From G963666705 sp963666705 (GTDB lineage Bacteria; Pseudomonadota; Alphaproteobacteria; CADEGL01), in contig CAXXKO010000004.1 of NCBI GenBank assembly GCA_963666705.2, positions 223,472 through 287,471 on the forward strand: a stretch of 64,000 nucleotides of DNA, read 5' to 3'. A program made the position numbers and the translations under genes. The notes beneath the pieces are model-generated. The model ran no database searches and was not told where the DNA came from. It worked only from the letters and a program-made list of their open reading frames with translations. Below, piece after piece: positions 35,126 to 45,041 of this stretch (the first letter of the stretch is position 1; the number at the start of each line of letters is the position of its first letter).

Positions 35126-35712
35126 CCGCCGTCCTCATGATCCGCCACGGCCCCACGGAGTGGAACGCCATCGGCCGCGTCCAGGGCAGCACCGACGTCC
35201 CGCTCAGCCCCGCGGGCCGGGCGCTCGTCAGCGGCCGCGCCGTGCCGGCCGAGTTCGCCGATTTCGATTGGGTCACGAGTCCTCTCGCGCGGGCGGCCGA
35301 GACCGCCTGCCTCCTCGGAGCGCGGGCGCCGGCGGTCGAGCCGCGGCTGGCCGAGATGCACTGGGGCGCGTGGGAAGGCGAGACCCTGGACGCGTTGCGC
35401 GCGCGCCATGGCGACGCGATGATCGAGAACGAGACCCGGGGCCTCGACTTTCGTGCCCCTGGCGGCGAGAGTCCGCGCGACGTGCAAGCCCGCCTGAGCG
35501 CCTGGACACGGGAAGTCGCGGCGCGGGGCCGGCCGGTGATCGCCGTCGCCCACAAGGGCGTGATCCGGGCCATGCTCGCCCTCGCCACCGGTTGGGACAT
35601 GGCCGGCAAGCCGCCGGTGCGGCTCGACTTCACCCGCGCCCAGCTCTTCACCCTCGACTCCGCCGGCCGGCCCGCGGTCGCGCGCATCGACATCGACCTC
35701 ACCGCGTCATGA
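35122..35712 (+). CDS. Histidine phosphatase superfamily protein
   Basis: A 196-residue phosphoglycerate-mutase-like phosphatase. MIRHGPTEWNAIGRVQGSTDVPLSP carries the phospho-accepting His of RHG, TSPLARAAETA the second Arg, EMHWGAWEG the acid residue and VAHKGVIRAM the C-terminal His. In a glycan cluster a sugar-phosphate or lipid-phosphate substrate is likely but not shown. Start and stop overlap neighbours by four bases each (ATGA), placing it firmly in the operon. Confidence 0.92.
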   Translation: MTAVLMIRHGPTEWNAIGRVQGSTDVPLSPAGRALVSGRAVPAEFADFDWVTSPLARAAETACLLGARAPAVEPRLAEMHWGAWEGETLDALRARHGDAMIENETRGLDFRAPGGESPRDVQARLSAWTREVAARGRPVIAVAHKGVIRAMLALATGWDMAGKPPVRLDFTRAQLFTLDSAGRPAVARIDIDLTAS

Positions 35713-36872
35713 CCGTGCGCGGCGGGCGCATTCTGTTCCACGTCCAGCACCTGCTGGGCACGGGCCACCTGCGGCGCGCGGCGGCCGTCGCGCGCGCCCT
35801 GGCCGACGCCGGGCTGGAGGTCACCCTCGCCTCGGGCGGGCTGCCGGTCCGCGACATCGGCACCGGCGGCGCGCGGCTTTTCCAGCTCCCCCCCCTCGCG
35901 GCCCTCGACGAGCGCTTCAGCGGCCTGGCCGATGCCGAAGGGCGCCCCATCGGCGAGCGTGAAAGAGTGGCGCGCCGGGACCGGTTGCTGGCGCTCTACC
36001 GGGAGGTGCGGCCCCATGCCCTCATCATCGAGGCCTATCCCTTCGCCCGGCGCCAGCTCGAGTTCGAGCTGCTTCCCCTCCTCGATGCGGCGCGGCGGGC
36101 GGAGCCCCGGCCGCTCGTCGTCTCGTCGGTGCGCGACATCGTGCAGCGGAAAAGCGCCAGGCGCGTGGCCGCCATGGCCGAGCGGGCCGAGCGCGATTTC
36201 GACCTGGTGCTGGTGCACGGCGATTCCGCCATCGTGCCCCTCGAGGCGAGCTTTCCGGCGGCGGCCCGCTTCGCGGACCGGCTCCATTACACGGGCTATG
36301 TCGCGTCCCCGGCGGCGGTGCGCGGGGGACCGGGCGATCCCGGTTGGGGGGAGGTGGTGGTCTCGGCCGGGGGCGGCGCCGTCGGCGCGGCGCTCCTCGA
36401 TGCCGCCCTCGCCGCGCGGCCCCTGACGCGCCTCGCCGCAACGACCTGGCGCCTGTTGGCCGGGCCCAACCTGGGGGCGGCGGATTTCGCGCGGCTCGCG
36501 GGCCGGGCGCCGGGCGGGATCGTCGTCGAGCGCGCGCGGGCCGACTTCGGGCAGCTCCTCGCCAATTGCGCTGTCTCGGTTTCCCAAGCGGGATATAATA
36601 CCGCGACCGACATCCTGGCCGCGGGCGCGCGGAGCGTGCTCGTCCCCTTCGCCGGCCATGGGGAGACCGAGCAGGGCCAGCGCGCCGAGCGGCTGGCGCG
36701 GCTCGGGTACGCGCGCGTCGTGGCGGAGGATGACCTCGGCCCGGAGACCCTGGCCGCCGCCGTGGAGGCCGCGCTGGATGGGCCGGCGCCCACGGCGGCG
36801 CGCCCGCGCATGGATGGCGCCGAGGAGAGCGCGCGGCTGCTGGCGCGCCGCATGGGCGGGATGGGGCCGTGA
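35709..36872 (+). CDS. Glycosyltransferase, MurG/GT28-like (second in cluster)
   Basis: A 387-residue GT-B protein related to the first gene of the cluster. FHVQHLLGTGHLRRAAAVARAL at the start parallels the N-terminus of the 31503 gene; the donor domain has VVVSAGGGAVGAALL and VSQAGYNTATDILAAGARSVLVPFAGHGETEQGQRAE, the AGYNT/EQ pattern of this family. Such paired GT28-like enzymes often sit in uncharacterised alphaproteobacterial surface loci. Overlaps the upstream phosphatase gene by four bases; the deacetylase gene follows 13 bases downstream with AAGGAG in the gap. Confidence 0.88.
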   Translation: MTVRGGRILFHVQHLLGTGHLRRAAAVARALADAGLEVTLASGGLPVRDIGTGGARLFQLPPLAALDERFSGLADAEGRPIGERERVARRDRLLALYREVRPHALIIEAYPFARRQLEFELLPLLDAARRAEPRPLVVSSVRDIVQRKSARRVAAMAERAERDFDLVLVHGDSAIVPLEASFPAAARFADRLHYTGYVASPAAVRGGPGDPGWGEVVVSAGGGAVGAALLDAALAARPLTRLAATTWRLLAGPNLGAADFARLAGRAPGGIVVERARADFGQLLANCAVSVSQAGYNTATDILAAGARSVLVPFAGHGETEQGQRAERLARLGYARVVAEDDLGPETLAAAVEAALDGPAPTAARPRMDGAEESARLLARRMGGMGP

Positions 36873-36885
36873 AGGAGCTGTCGGC

Positions 36886-37674
36886 GTGAGCGACTGGGAG
36901 AGGTTCGGGGACGAGCTGCGGCAATGGGCGGATTGCGGCCGCCGCGCCACGCTTTGGTGGCGCGACGACGACGCCGAGCGGCCCACGCCGGCGCTCGACA
37001 GCCTGTTGCAGGTGGCCGGCGACGCGGGTGTCCCGCTGACACTGGCCGCGATCCCCGCCGGGGCGACGCGCGCGCTGGCGGAGTCGCTCGGCGACCGGGA
37101 GGCGGCCGTCCTCCAGCACGGCTACGCGCACCGGAACCACGCCCCGCCGGGCGCCAAGAAGGAGGAGCTGGGCACGCACCGCCCCTCTCCCCACATCCTC
37201 GGTGAGCTCGCGATGGGGCACCAACGGCTCGGCGAGCTGTTCGGGCGGCAAGCGCTCGCGGTGCTGGTGCCGCCGTGGAACCGGATCGCCCCCCACCTGG
37301 TGCCCATGCTGCCGGAGATCGGCTATCGCGGCCTTTCGACTTATGGGCCGCGCGGCCGGGCGCGGCCGATCGCCGGCCTTCACCAAGCCAACACCCATAT
37401 CGACATCATCGACTGGGCGGGCAGTCGCGGCTTCGTCGGCGCGCCGGCGGCCCTGGGCCTGGCCGCGGCCCACCTTCGCGCCCGGCGCCTGGGCGAAGTG
37501 GATGCGGACGAGCCCACCGGGCTGCTGACCCATCATCTGGCCCAGGACGGCGAAAGCTGGCGGTTCCTCGCCGATTTCACCCGGGCCGTCGCGGACAGCC
37601 CGGGCGCGCGCTGGATTGCCGCGCGGGAGGTATTCGGCCTCTCCCCCCCGGGCACCCTGGCGGCGGCGTCATGA
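36886..37674 (+). CDS. Polysaccharide deacetylase-like (NodB-fold) protein
   Basis: A 262-residue protein, GTG start at 36886 with AAGGAG nine bases upstream. LWWRDDDAERPTPAL holds the catalytic/metal Asp pair, LQHGYAHRNHAPPGAKKEE the His-x3-His metal site, and VLVPPWNRIAP the following Arg-loop, as in NodB-type carbohydrate esterases. No signal peptide is visible, so it would act in the cytoplasm, unlike most deacetylases of this fold. Overlaps the next gene by four bases. The likely role is N-deacetylation of an intermediate of the glycan (inference). Confidence 0.85.
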   Translation: MSDWERFGDELRQWADCGRRATLWWRDDDAERPTPALDSLLQVAGDAGVPLTLAAIPAGATRALAESLGDREAAVLQHGYAHRNHAPPGAKKEELGTHRPSPHILGELAMGHQRLGELFGRQALAVLVPPWNRIAPHLVPMLPEIGYRGLSTYGPRGRARPIAGLHQANTHIDIIDWAGSRGFVGAPAALGLAAAHLRARRLGEVDADEPTGLLTHHLAQDGESWRFLADFTRAVADSPGARWIAAREVFGLSPPGTLAAAS

Positions 37675-38222
37675 GCGAGCACCGCTACGAGGGCGGCGTC
37701 CTGCGGGCCGACGCGCTGCGCGCCGGCGTGGGGCTCGTGCTCAGCGCCGCCATCCTGATCGTGGTGCGCGAGAACACGGTCCTGGCGGCGGCTCTGGCCC
37801 TCGTGGTGCTGCTCTTCCTGGTCTTCGGCCTGCGGGTCTGGGCCCGGAGCCGAACCGTGGTCGAGGTGGCGGACGAGGCCATATCCGCGCGCGTCCTCGG
37901 CCTGCCCGGCCTGTCGATTTTCGCGCGCGATTGGGTTAGCCTGCCGTGGCAGGAATTGTGCATGGTGCGGTTGCGGTATTTCTCGACCCAGCGCAACCAA
38001 GAGGCAGGCTGGATGGAGCTGACACTCAAGGCGCGGAAAAAGACGCTCAAGCTCGATTCGACCTTACCAGGATTTCGCGACATCGCCGAGCGGGCGGCGT
38101 GGGCGGCCCGGGACGGGCGGCTCGACCTGAGCCCCGCGACCCTCAGCAATTTCGGCGCCCTCGGCATCACCGCGGGCGCGGACGGTCTCGGCGGCGCCGA
38201 CGCCGGGCACCGGAAAACGTGA
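37671..38222 (+). CDS. Small membrane protein with PH-like cytoplasmic part
   Basis: A 183-residue protein not assigned to a known family. Two closely spaced hydrophobic segments lie at about 16-34 and 37-55 (AGVGLVLSAAILIVV and AAALALVVLLFLVFGL), followed by a beta-rich region (VVEVADEAISARVLGLPGLS, then WVSLPWQELCMVRLRYF and KKTLKLDSTLPGF) that resembles the PH-like domain of bacterial YdbT/DUF304 proteins. It bridges the glycan genes and the peptide importer, overlapping both by one to four bases. Function unknown. Confidence 0.75.
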   Translation: MSEHRYEGGVLRADALRAGVGLVLSAAILIVVRENTVLAAALALVVLLFLVFGLRVWARSRTVVEVADEAISARVLGLPGLSIFARDWVSLPWQELCMVRLRYFSTQRNQEAGWMELTLKARKKTLKLDSTLPGFRDIAERAAWAARDGRLDLSPATLSNFGALGITAGADGLGGADAGHRKT

Positions 38223-40111
38223 TGGGCGATCTGCTCCAGGTGAAGGACCTCGCGGTCGTGTTCGGCGTCCATGGCGGCGTGGTCGAGGCCGTGCGTGGCG
38301 CGAGCTTTCGCGTGCGGCCGGGATCCTCGGTGGCGCTGGTCGGCGAATCGGGCTCGGGCAAGTCGGTCTGCGCCCAGGCGATCATGGGCATCCTGCCCGC
38401 GGCCGCGCGTATCGCCGGCGGCCAGATCCTGTTCGCGGACCCGGACGGCGGGGGAGAGACGGTCGATATCGCCGCCCTGCCCCAGTACGGGCGGCGGATG
38501 CGCGCCATCAGGGGCGGCCGCATCTCGATCATCTTCCAGGAGCCCATGACCTCGCTCTCGCCCCTGCATACGGTCGGCGACCAGGTGAGCGAGGCGCTCC
38601 ACCTGCACCGCGCGGTCGGCAAGCCCGAGGGGCGCGAGCTGACGATCGACATGCTGCGTCTGCTGGGGTTTCCCGACCCACGGAGCGCCTATGGCAGCTA
38701 CCCGTTCGAATTGAGCGGTGGGCTGCGCCAGCGGGCGATGATCTCCATGGCGCTCATCTGCCGGCCGGCGCTTCTCATCGCGGACGAGCCGACCACGGCC
38801 CTCGATGTCACGGTCCAGGCCCAGATCCTCAAGGAGATGCGCGACCTCCAGGTCGAGCTCGGGATGGCCGTCCTGATGATCACCCACGACTTGGGCGTCG
38901 TCGCCAACACGGCGGAGGAAGTCGTGGTCATGTATCATGGCCAGATCATGGAAAGTGGCACCCTCGACGACATCTTCCGCGCGCCCGAGCACCCCTACCT
39001 CAAGGCCCTCCTGCGGGCGGTTCCGCACTTCAATATGAAGGCGGGCGAGCGGCTGGTGCCCCTGCGTGAGATTCCGCATGAGAGCGCCCGGTTGCTGACG
39101 AAGAAGGAGCCCTGGCCGGCGACGGCGGACGCGGCCGGGCCGCTCCTCGCCGTGCGCGGCCTCAGCAAGCATTTCGGGGTCCGCAAGGGCAGCCTGTTCG
39201 GCGCCAGGATCGAGAAGAAGCAGATCGCCGTCGACGATGTGAGCTTCACGGTCCGCCGGGGGGAGTGCCTCGGCCTGGTCGGCGAAAGCGGCTGCGGCAA
39301 GACCACGGTCAGCAAGATGGTCATGCGCGCCCTGCATCCGGACGCGGGAGAGATCGCCTTCAACGACCGGGGCGGGATCGTGGACGTGCTGACCCTCAAG
39401 GGCCCCCGGCTGGCGGCGTTCCGGCGCAAGGTGCAATATATCTTCCAGGACCCGTTCAGCGCCCTCAACCCGCGCATGACCGTGTTCGACATCGTGTGCG
39501 AGCCTCTGGTGATCCACCGCATCGGGGGTGACGAATCGCGGCGCGAGATGGTCAAGGAGCTCATGGGACTCGTCGGCCTCGATGTCCGATTCCTCAACCG
39601 CTATCCCCACAGCTTCTCGGGCGGGCAGCGCCAGCGTATCGGCATCGCGCGGGCGCTCGCGCTCAAGCCCGACCTCCTGATCTGCGACGAGCCGGTCTCG
39701 GCGCTCGACGTCTCGATCCAGGCCCAGATCCTCAATCTGCTCAAGGACCTCCAGGGCGAGCTCGGCCTCACCTACCTCTTCATCTCGCACAATCTGGCCG
39801 TCGTCGATTACATCTCGGACCGCATCGCCGTCATGTGCCGCGGGCGGCTGGTGGAGCTGGCGCCGCGCGACGTCCTGTTCCGGCACCCGGTCCACCCCTA
39901 CACCCGGGCCCTTCTCTCCGCCGTTCCCTATCCCGACCCCGATCGGCGGCTCGATCTGGGCGCGCTCATGGAGGGCAAGGCGTCCGAGCCCGAGGCCTGG
40001 CCCGAGCCCTTTACCATCAATGGCGCCAGCCAGCCGACACTAGTCGATATCGGCGAGGAGCATTTCGTCCGCGCCGACAGAGATGCCGACATGGGAGAAT
40101 TCGTCACGTGA
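38222..40111 (+). CDS. Peptide-type ABC importer, fused double ATPase (DppD-DppF fusion)
   Basis: A 629-residue protein with two complete ATP-binding domains. First: Walker A GESGSGKS, signature LSGGLRQRAM, Walker B LLIADEPTTALD. Second (from about residue 300): GESGCGKTT, FSGGQRQRIGIARAL, LLICDEPVSALD. Each domain carries the C-terminal oligopeptide extension (PEHPYLKALLRAVP, and VHPYTRALLSAVPYPDP). All key residues are intact. Start ATG overlaps the preceding stop by one base; the binding-protein gene begins four bases before its own end. It energises the permeases encoded at 42069 and 43064. Confidence 0.95.
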   Translation: MGDLLQVKDLAVVFGVHGGVVEAVRGASFRVRPGSSVALVGESGSGKSVCAQAIMGILPAAARIAGGQILFADPDGGGETVDIAALPQYGRRMRAIRGGRISIIFQEPMTSLSPLHTVGDQVSEALHLHRAVGKPEGRELTIDMLRLLGFPDPRSAYGSYPFELSGGLRQRAMISMALICRPALLIADEPTTALDVTVQAQILKEMRDLQVELGMAVLMITHDLGVVANTAEEVVVMYHGQIMESGTLDDIFRAPEHPYLKALLRAVPHFNMKAGERLVPLREIPHESARLLTKKEPWPATADAAGPLLAVRGLSKHFGVRKGSLFGARIEKKQIAVDDVSFTVRRGECLGLVGESGCGKTTVSKMVMRALHPDAGEIAFNDRGGIVDVLTLKGPRLAAFRRKVQYIFQDPFSALNPRMTVFDIVCEPLVIHRIGGDESRREMVKELMGLVGLDVRFLNRYPHSFSGGQRQRIGIARALALKPDLLICDEPVSALDVSIQAQILNLLKDLQGELGLTYLFISHNLAVVDYISDRIAVMCRGRLVELAPRDVLFRHPVHPYTRALLSAVPYPDPDRRLDLGALMEGKASEPEAWPEPFTINGASQPTLVDIGEEHFVRADRDADMGEFVT

Positions 40112-42039
40112 GAAATCCGATCCGTTGCCTCGCACTCGTGCTGATCGCCGCGATCGGCCCACTCACCGGCCCGAGCTGGGCGATCGAGCTCGAGGAAACG
40201 CCGTATTTCGCGGCCGCGGTCGCGGCCGGCGCGCTGCCGCCCGTGGGCGAGCGCCTGCCCACCTCGCCCTGGATCGTCGACTTCGGCGCCGAGGGCCTGG
40301 CAATCGGCCAGCCCGGGGGCCGCCTCAACATCCTCATGGCCAAGGCCAAGGATACGCGCCAGATGGTGGTCTATGGCTACGCCCGCCTGATCTGTTACGA
40401 CATCGGATACAGCTTCGTCCCCGACATCCTCGAGGGCTTCGAGGTCGAGGAGGGGCGCATCTTCACCTTCCACCTGCGCGAGGGCCACCGGTGGTCGGAC
40501 GGGCATCCCTTCACGGCGGAGGATTTCCGCTACTACTGGGAGGACGTGGCGAACGACGAGACCATCTCGCCGCTCGGCCCGTCGAGCACCTTCCTCGTGG
40601 ACGGGGAGCTGCCCACCTTCGAAGCGCTGGACGACCGGACCGTGCGCTATAGCTGGTCCCAGCCCAATCCCTACTTCCTGCCCGCCATCGCGGGGGCCAC
40701 GCCGCTCTACATCTATCGCCCGGCCCATTACCTCGAGCAGTTTCACGCGAAGTACGCCGATCCGAGCGCGCTAGCCGCCATGGTCGAGGAATCGGGGCAG
40801 CGCAACTGGGCTGCCCTCCATCACACCGAGGACCGGCAGTACAAGAACAGCAACCCGGACCTCCCCACCCTGCAGCCGTGGCAATTGGTGACGCCCCCGC
40901 CGGCGGATCGCTTCACCTTCACGCGCAATCCCTACTATCACCGGGTGGACGGGAAGGGGCACCAGCTCCCCTATATCGACCAGGTGGTCATGGGACTGGC
41001 GTCGGCGAAGCTCATCCCCGCCAAGGCCGGGACGGGCGAATCGGACCTCCAGGCCCGCTACATCGCGTTCGACGACTACACCTTCCTCAAGGGGAGCGAG
41101 GCGCAGCACCCGTTCGTCGTGAACCTGTGGCGGACGGCGAAGGGCGCCCATATAGCGCTCCACCCCAACCTCAGCATCACCGACCCGGTGTGGCGGGTGA
41201 TGCTGCGCGACGTGCGCTTCCGGCGCGCGCTCTCTCTTGCCGTAAACCGCAAAGAGATCAACGACGTGATCTATTTCGGCCTGGCGATTGAAGGCAACAA
41301 CACGGTCCTGCCCCAGAGCCCGCTATTCCGCGAGCGCTATCAGTCGGCCTGGGCGGATTTCGATACCGACCAGGCCAACCGCCTGCTCGACGAGATCGGG
41401 CTCGTCGAGCGGAACGGAAACGGCATCAGGCTCCTGCCCGACGGCCGCGCGCTCGAGATCATCGTCGAGACCGCGGGCGAGAGCACCGAGGAGACCGACG
41501 TGCTCGCGCTCATCTCCGACTCGTGGAAGCAGATCGGCATCGGGCTTTTCTCGAAGCCCTCCCAGCGCGAGGTCTTCCGCAACCGGATCTATGCGGGCGA
41601 CACCATCATGTCGATCTGGTCCGGCATCGAGAACGGCCTGCCCACGGCGGATTTGAGCCCCAACGAGCTGGCCCCCACGGCGCAGGTCCAGTTGCAGTGG
41701 CCGAAATGGGGCCAGTACCACGAGACGTCGGGCCAGGCCGGCGAGCCCGTCGATCTGCCCGAGGCCATGGAGCTCGCCGAGCTGGCCGAGGCCTGGCGCC
41801 GCGCCGCGACGACCGCGGAGCGGGCGGAGATCTGGCACCGGATGCTCGAGATCCACGCCGATCAGGTCTATACCATCGGCGTCATCAGAGGCACGCTGCA
41901 GCCGGTTATCGTGGACGCGAGCCTGCGCAACGTGCCGAAGGAGGGCATTTACAACTGGGATCCGGGCGCCCATTTCGGCATCTACAAGCCCGACACCTTC
42001 TGGTTCGATGATGCCGCGCGGCGCGCGACGGCACAGTGA
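40108..42039 (+). CDS. Periplasmic peptide-binding protein of the ABC importer (SBP_bac_5)
   Basis: A 643-residue extracytoplasmic binding protein with GTG start overlapping the ATPase stop. Signal peptide: RNPIRCLALVLIAAIGPL..SWA, no lipobox Cys. The SBP_bac_5 pattern is seen in FEVEEGRIFTFHLREGHRWSDGHPFTAEDF, DVRFRRALSLAVNRKEINDV and the final LDVIL-like section. It is longer than DppA (about 535) and lies closer to the large alphaproteobacterial members of the family. Its ligand cannot be read; peptides or similar small amides are typical. Confidence 0.93.
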   Translation: MRNPIRCLALVLIAAIGPLTGPSWAIELEETPYFAAAVAAGALPPVGERLPTSPWIVDFGAEGLAIGQPGGRLNILMAKAKDTRQMVVYGYARLICYDIGYSFVPDILEGFEVEEGRIFTFHLREGHRWSDGHPFTAEDFRYYWEDVANDETISPLGPSSTFLVDGELPTFEALDDRTVRYSWSQPNPYFLPAIAGATPLYIYRPAHYLEQFHAKYADPSALAAMVEESGQRNWAALHHTEDRQYKNSNPDLPTLQPWQLVTPPPADRFTFTRNPYYHRVDGKGHQLPYIDQVVMGLASAKLIPAKAGTGESDLQARYIAFDDYTFLKGSEAQHPFVVNLWRTAKGAHIALHPNLSITDPVWRVMLRDVRFRRALSLAVNRKEINDVIYFGLAIEGNNTVLPQSPLFRERYQSAWADFDTDQANRLLDEIGLVERNGNGIRLLPDGRALEIIVETAGESTEETDVLALISDSWKQIGIGLFSKPSQREVFRNRIYAGDTIMSIWSGIENGLPTADLSPNELAPTAQVQLQWPKWGQYHETSGQAGEPVDLPEAMELAELAEAWRRAATTAERAEIWHRMLEIHADQVYTIGVIRGTLQPVIVDASLRNVPKEGIYNWDPGAHFGIYKPDTFWFDDAARRATAQ

Positions 42040-42068
42040 CCGCCGTGGATCGATAGAGCCCCACCCAT

Positions 42069-43067
42069 ATGTTGCGCTATCTCGCCCATCGCCTCCTGGT
42101 CATGATCCCGACGCTGCTGGCCATCAGCGCGCTCGTCTTCATCATCATCCAGCTCCCGCCCGGCGACTACCTCGAGACAATAATCAACGAGGCCCAATCC
42201 CGTGGGGAGAAGGTCGACGAGGAATGGATCGCCTTCATGCGCGAGAGCTACGGCTTCGACAAGCCCATGTGGGAACAGTACGCCCTATGGGTCTTCGGCA
42301 TGCTGCAGGGCGATTTCGGCTATTCCTTCGAGTTCAACCTGCCGGTGTCCGAAGTGGTCGGGGACAAGATCTGGCTCACCATGCTGGTCTCCATCGCCAC
42401 CATCATCTTCACCTGGGTGGTCTCTTTCCCGATCGGCGTCTACTCGGCGACCCACCAGTATAGCTGGGGCGATCACAGCCTCACCTTCCTCGGCTTCCTC
42501 GGCCTCGCGACACCCAATTTCCTCCTGGCCCTCGTTCTCCTCTACCTCGCCAAGGTCTATTTTGGCACCTCGATCGGCGGCCTGATGGACCCGCAATATA
42601 TCGATCAGCCATGGTCGCTCGCCAAGCTCGGCTCGGTCGTGGCGCATCTGTGGATCCCCGTCGTGGTGATCGGGACATCCGGCACCGCGGGCATGATCCG
42701 GCGCCTGCGCGCGAACCTTCTGGACGAGCTGCAGAAGCAATACGTCGTCACCGCGCGGGCCAAGGGCCTCGCGCCGATCAGGCTCCTGTTCAAGTACCCG
42801 CTCCGGGTCGCCATCAACCCCTTCATCGCCGATATCGGCAGCCTGTTGCCCGAGGTCATCTCGGGCGCCACTATCGTCGCCGTGGTCCTCTCGCTGCCGA
42901 CCACGGGGCCGATGCTGCTGGACGCGCTGCAGAGCCAGGACATGTACCTCGCGGGCTCGTTCCTCATGTTCCTCGCGGTGCTCACGGTGATCGGGGTCCT
43001 GCTGTCCGACATTGCGCTGGTGGCCCTCGACCCCCGCATCCGCCTCGGCGGCGGAGCGACGAAATGA
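42069..43067 (+). CDS. ABC importer permease, DppB-like
   Basis: A 332-residue inner-membrane permease. The N-terminal MLRYLAHRLLVMIPTLLAISALVFIII is the classic DppB/OppB first span; the coupling-helix region RRLRANLLDELQKQYVVTARAKGL matches the EAA loop of BPD_transp_1 permeases. Six spans in all. Starts 29 bases after the binding-protein gene and overlaps the second permease gene by four bases. Confidence 0.95.
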   Translation: MLRYLAHRLLVMIPTLLAISALVFIIIQLPPGDYLETIINEAQSRGEKVDEEWIAFMRESYGFDKPMWEQYALWVFGMLQGDFGYSFEFNLPVSEVVGDKIWLTMLVSIATIIFTWVVSFPIGVYSATHQYSWGDHSLTFLGFLGLATPNFLLALVLLYLAKVYFGTSIGGLMDPQYIDQPWSLAKLGSVVAHLWIPVVVIGTSGTAGMIRRLRANLLDELQKQYVVTARAKGLAPIRLLFKYPLRVAINPFIADIGSLLPEVISGATIVAVVLSLPTTGPMLLDALQSQDMYLAGSFLMFLAVLTVIGVLLSDIALVALDPRIRLGGGATK

Positions 43068-44239
43068 GCGCGGGCGGACCGGCACCCGAGCCGCGCCTCG
43101 AGCATTACGTCTCGGCGGCGCCTTTCGATCCGGGCAGCGTCGAGGAGCTGACGGCGGAGCAGGAGCGCTACTACCTCGCCTCGCAGTGGTGGCTCATGTG
43201 GTGGAAGCTGCGCCGCCACAAGGTCGCCCTCGTCTCCGGCGCCGTTCTCCTGTTCATGTACGGCACGATCCTGATCAGCGAGATCGTGGCGCCCTACAAT
43301 CTGCATGCCAAGCATACGGACCATCTCCTGGCGCAGCCCCAGGGCATTCATTTGTTCCACGATGGCGCCTTCGTGGGGCCGTTCGTGTACGGCTTCAAGC
43401 GCGAGAGAAACATGGAGCTTCTCAAGTGGGAGTTCACCCCGGACACCACGACGCCGATGGCGCTGCGCTTCTTCTGCCTCGGCGATTCCTACCAGTTCTG
43501 GGGTCGCATCGAAGGGCGGTTCCACCTCGTCTGCCCGCCCGAGGGCGGCACCTTCTTCCTCCTCGGCACCGACCGGCTGGGCCGCGACATGCTTTCGCGC
43601 ATCATCTACGGCGCGCGCATCTCGCTCACCATCGGCCTCTTCGGTATCACCATCAGCTTCGTGCTCGGCATTCTCATCGGCGGGCTCGCGGGCTATTACG
43701 GCGGCTGGGTCGACAACATCTCCCAGCGCCTGATCGAGGTCATCCGCTCGTTCCCCGCGTTGCCGCTATGGATGGCGCTCTCGGCCATCCTGCCGGTCAA
43801 TTGGAGCCCGATCCTCGTGTTCTTCGGGATCACCATCATCCTGGGGCTGATCGACTGGACGGGGCTCGCGCGCTCGGTGCGCTCGAAGCTCCTGGCCCTG
43901 CGCGAGGAGGATTTCTGCACCGCGGCCCAGCTCATGGGCGCCAAGCCCGGGCGCATCATCGGCCGGCACCTGCTGCCCAGCTTCATGAGCCACCTGATCG
44001 CCTCGGCCACCCTGTCGATCCCGGCGATGATCCTCGGCGAGACGGCGCTCAGCTTCCTCGGCCTGGGCGTGCGGCCGCCGATCACGAGCTGGGGCGTGCT
44101 GCTGAACGAGGCCCAGAACATCAACACGGTCGCCGTCCATCCCTGGCTCATGCTGCCGGTGGTGCCGGTGATCGTCGTGGTGCTGGCGTTCAACTTCCTC
44201 GGCGACGGATTGCGGGACGCGGCCGATCCCTACAAGTGA
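43064..44239 (+). CDS. ABC importer permease, DppC-like with enlarged periplasmic loop
   Basis: A 391-residue permease. The first span is at about 46-68 (KVALVSGAVLLFMYGTILIS), and the conserved FLLGTDRLGRDMLSRIIYGAR block, normally near residue 80, begins only near 165, so about 90 residues are added in the periplasmic loop, as in YejE-like permeases. The remaining five spans and the EAA loop (AAQLMGAKPGRIIGRHLLP) are standard. It ends the importer operon; the broken cyclase gene is convergent 13 bases away. Confidence 0.93.
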   Translation: MSAGGPAPEPRLEHYVSAAPFDPGSVEELTAEQERYYLASQWWLMWWKLRRHKVALVSGAVLLFMYGTILISEIVAPYNLHAKHTDHLLAQPQGIHLFHDGAFVGPFVYGFKRERNMELLKWEFTPDTTTPMALRFFCLGDSYQFWGRIEGRFHLVCPPEGGTFFLLGTDRLGRDMLSRIIYGARISLTIGLFGITISFVLGILIGGLAGYYGGWVDNISQRLIEVIRSFPALPLWMALSAILPVNWSPILVFFGITIILGLIDWTGLARSVRSKLLALREEDFCTAAQLMGAKPGRIIGRHLLPSFMSHLIASATLSIPAMILGETALSFLGLGVRPPITSWGVLLNEAQNINTVAVHPWLMLPVVPVIVVVLAFNFLGDGLRDAADPYK

Positions 44240-45041
44240 GGGCGATCGCCGGTCACGCGGCCATGACCACCAGGTCGACGGGTGCCTCGACACCATTGAC
44301 CGGCCGGGCCGGCCGCTTCTCGGGCGGCGCCGCGCGGCGATAGCCCTGGGCGGCCGCCGCGTCGTACGCCACCGCCGTGGCGAGGGCGCTGACGCCCTCG
44401 GCCTTGGTGTGCTTCTCGAGCTTGACGGCGAGATTGACCGCGTCGCCGATCACCGTGTATTCGAGCCGGTCCGCGTCGCCCACCGCGCCGAAGACGACGC
44501 GGCCCGTGGCGACGGCGGCCCCGACCCGAAGCGGCGCCTCGCCCGTCGCGGCGCGGGCGCGGCCCCAGTCCTGGGCCTCGCGAAAAACCTCGTCGAGTGC
44601 CGTCAGCGCGTCGGCCGCGGCGCGGTCGCTCGGCACCACCGCGCCGAACGTCGCCAGGATGCCGTCGCCGAGGAACTTGTCGATGCTGCCGCCGTGGCGG
44701 CGGATCGCCGGGATCATGCGGGCCTGGTACTCGGTCAAAAGGGTCATCACCTCGTCCCCCGGGATACGGTTCGCGAGAGCGGAGAAGCCGCGCAGATCGA
44801 CCACCAGGATCGCGGCATCGCGCACCACGCCCTCGCCCGCCTCGGGAACCTGTCAATGGCGGAGCAAAAAGGGACCACCTCGGCGGTGTAAGAAGGGACC
44901 GCTTGGCGGCTGCGGGCTTGTCCCCGTAGTCCACGGGAGGGCCCCGCGCGCGACGCGGTGTGCCCTCAACAGGCTGACGCGGCGGCGCGCGCGGGAGGGA
45001 CCTGTGGGCCCACGGGGTCAAGCGTGGGCTGGGTGGTCGGT

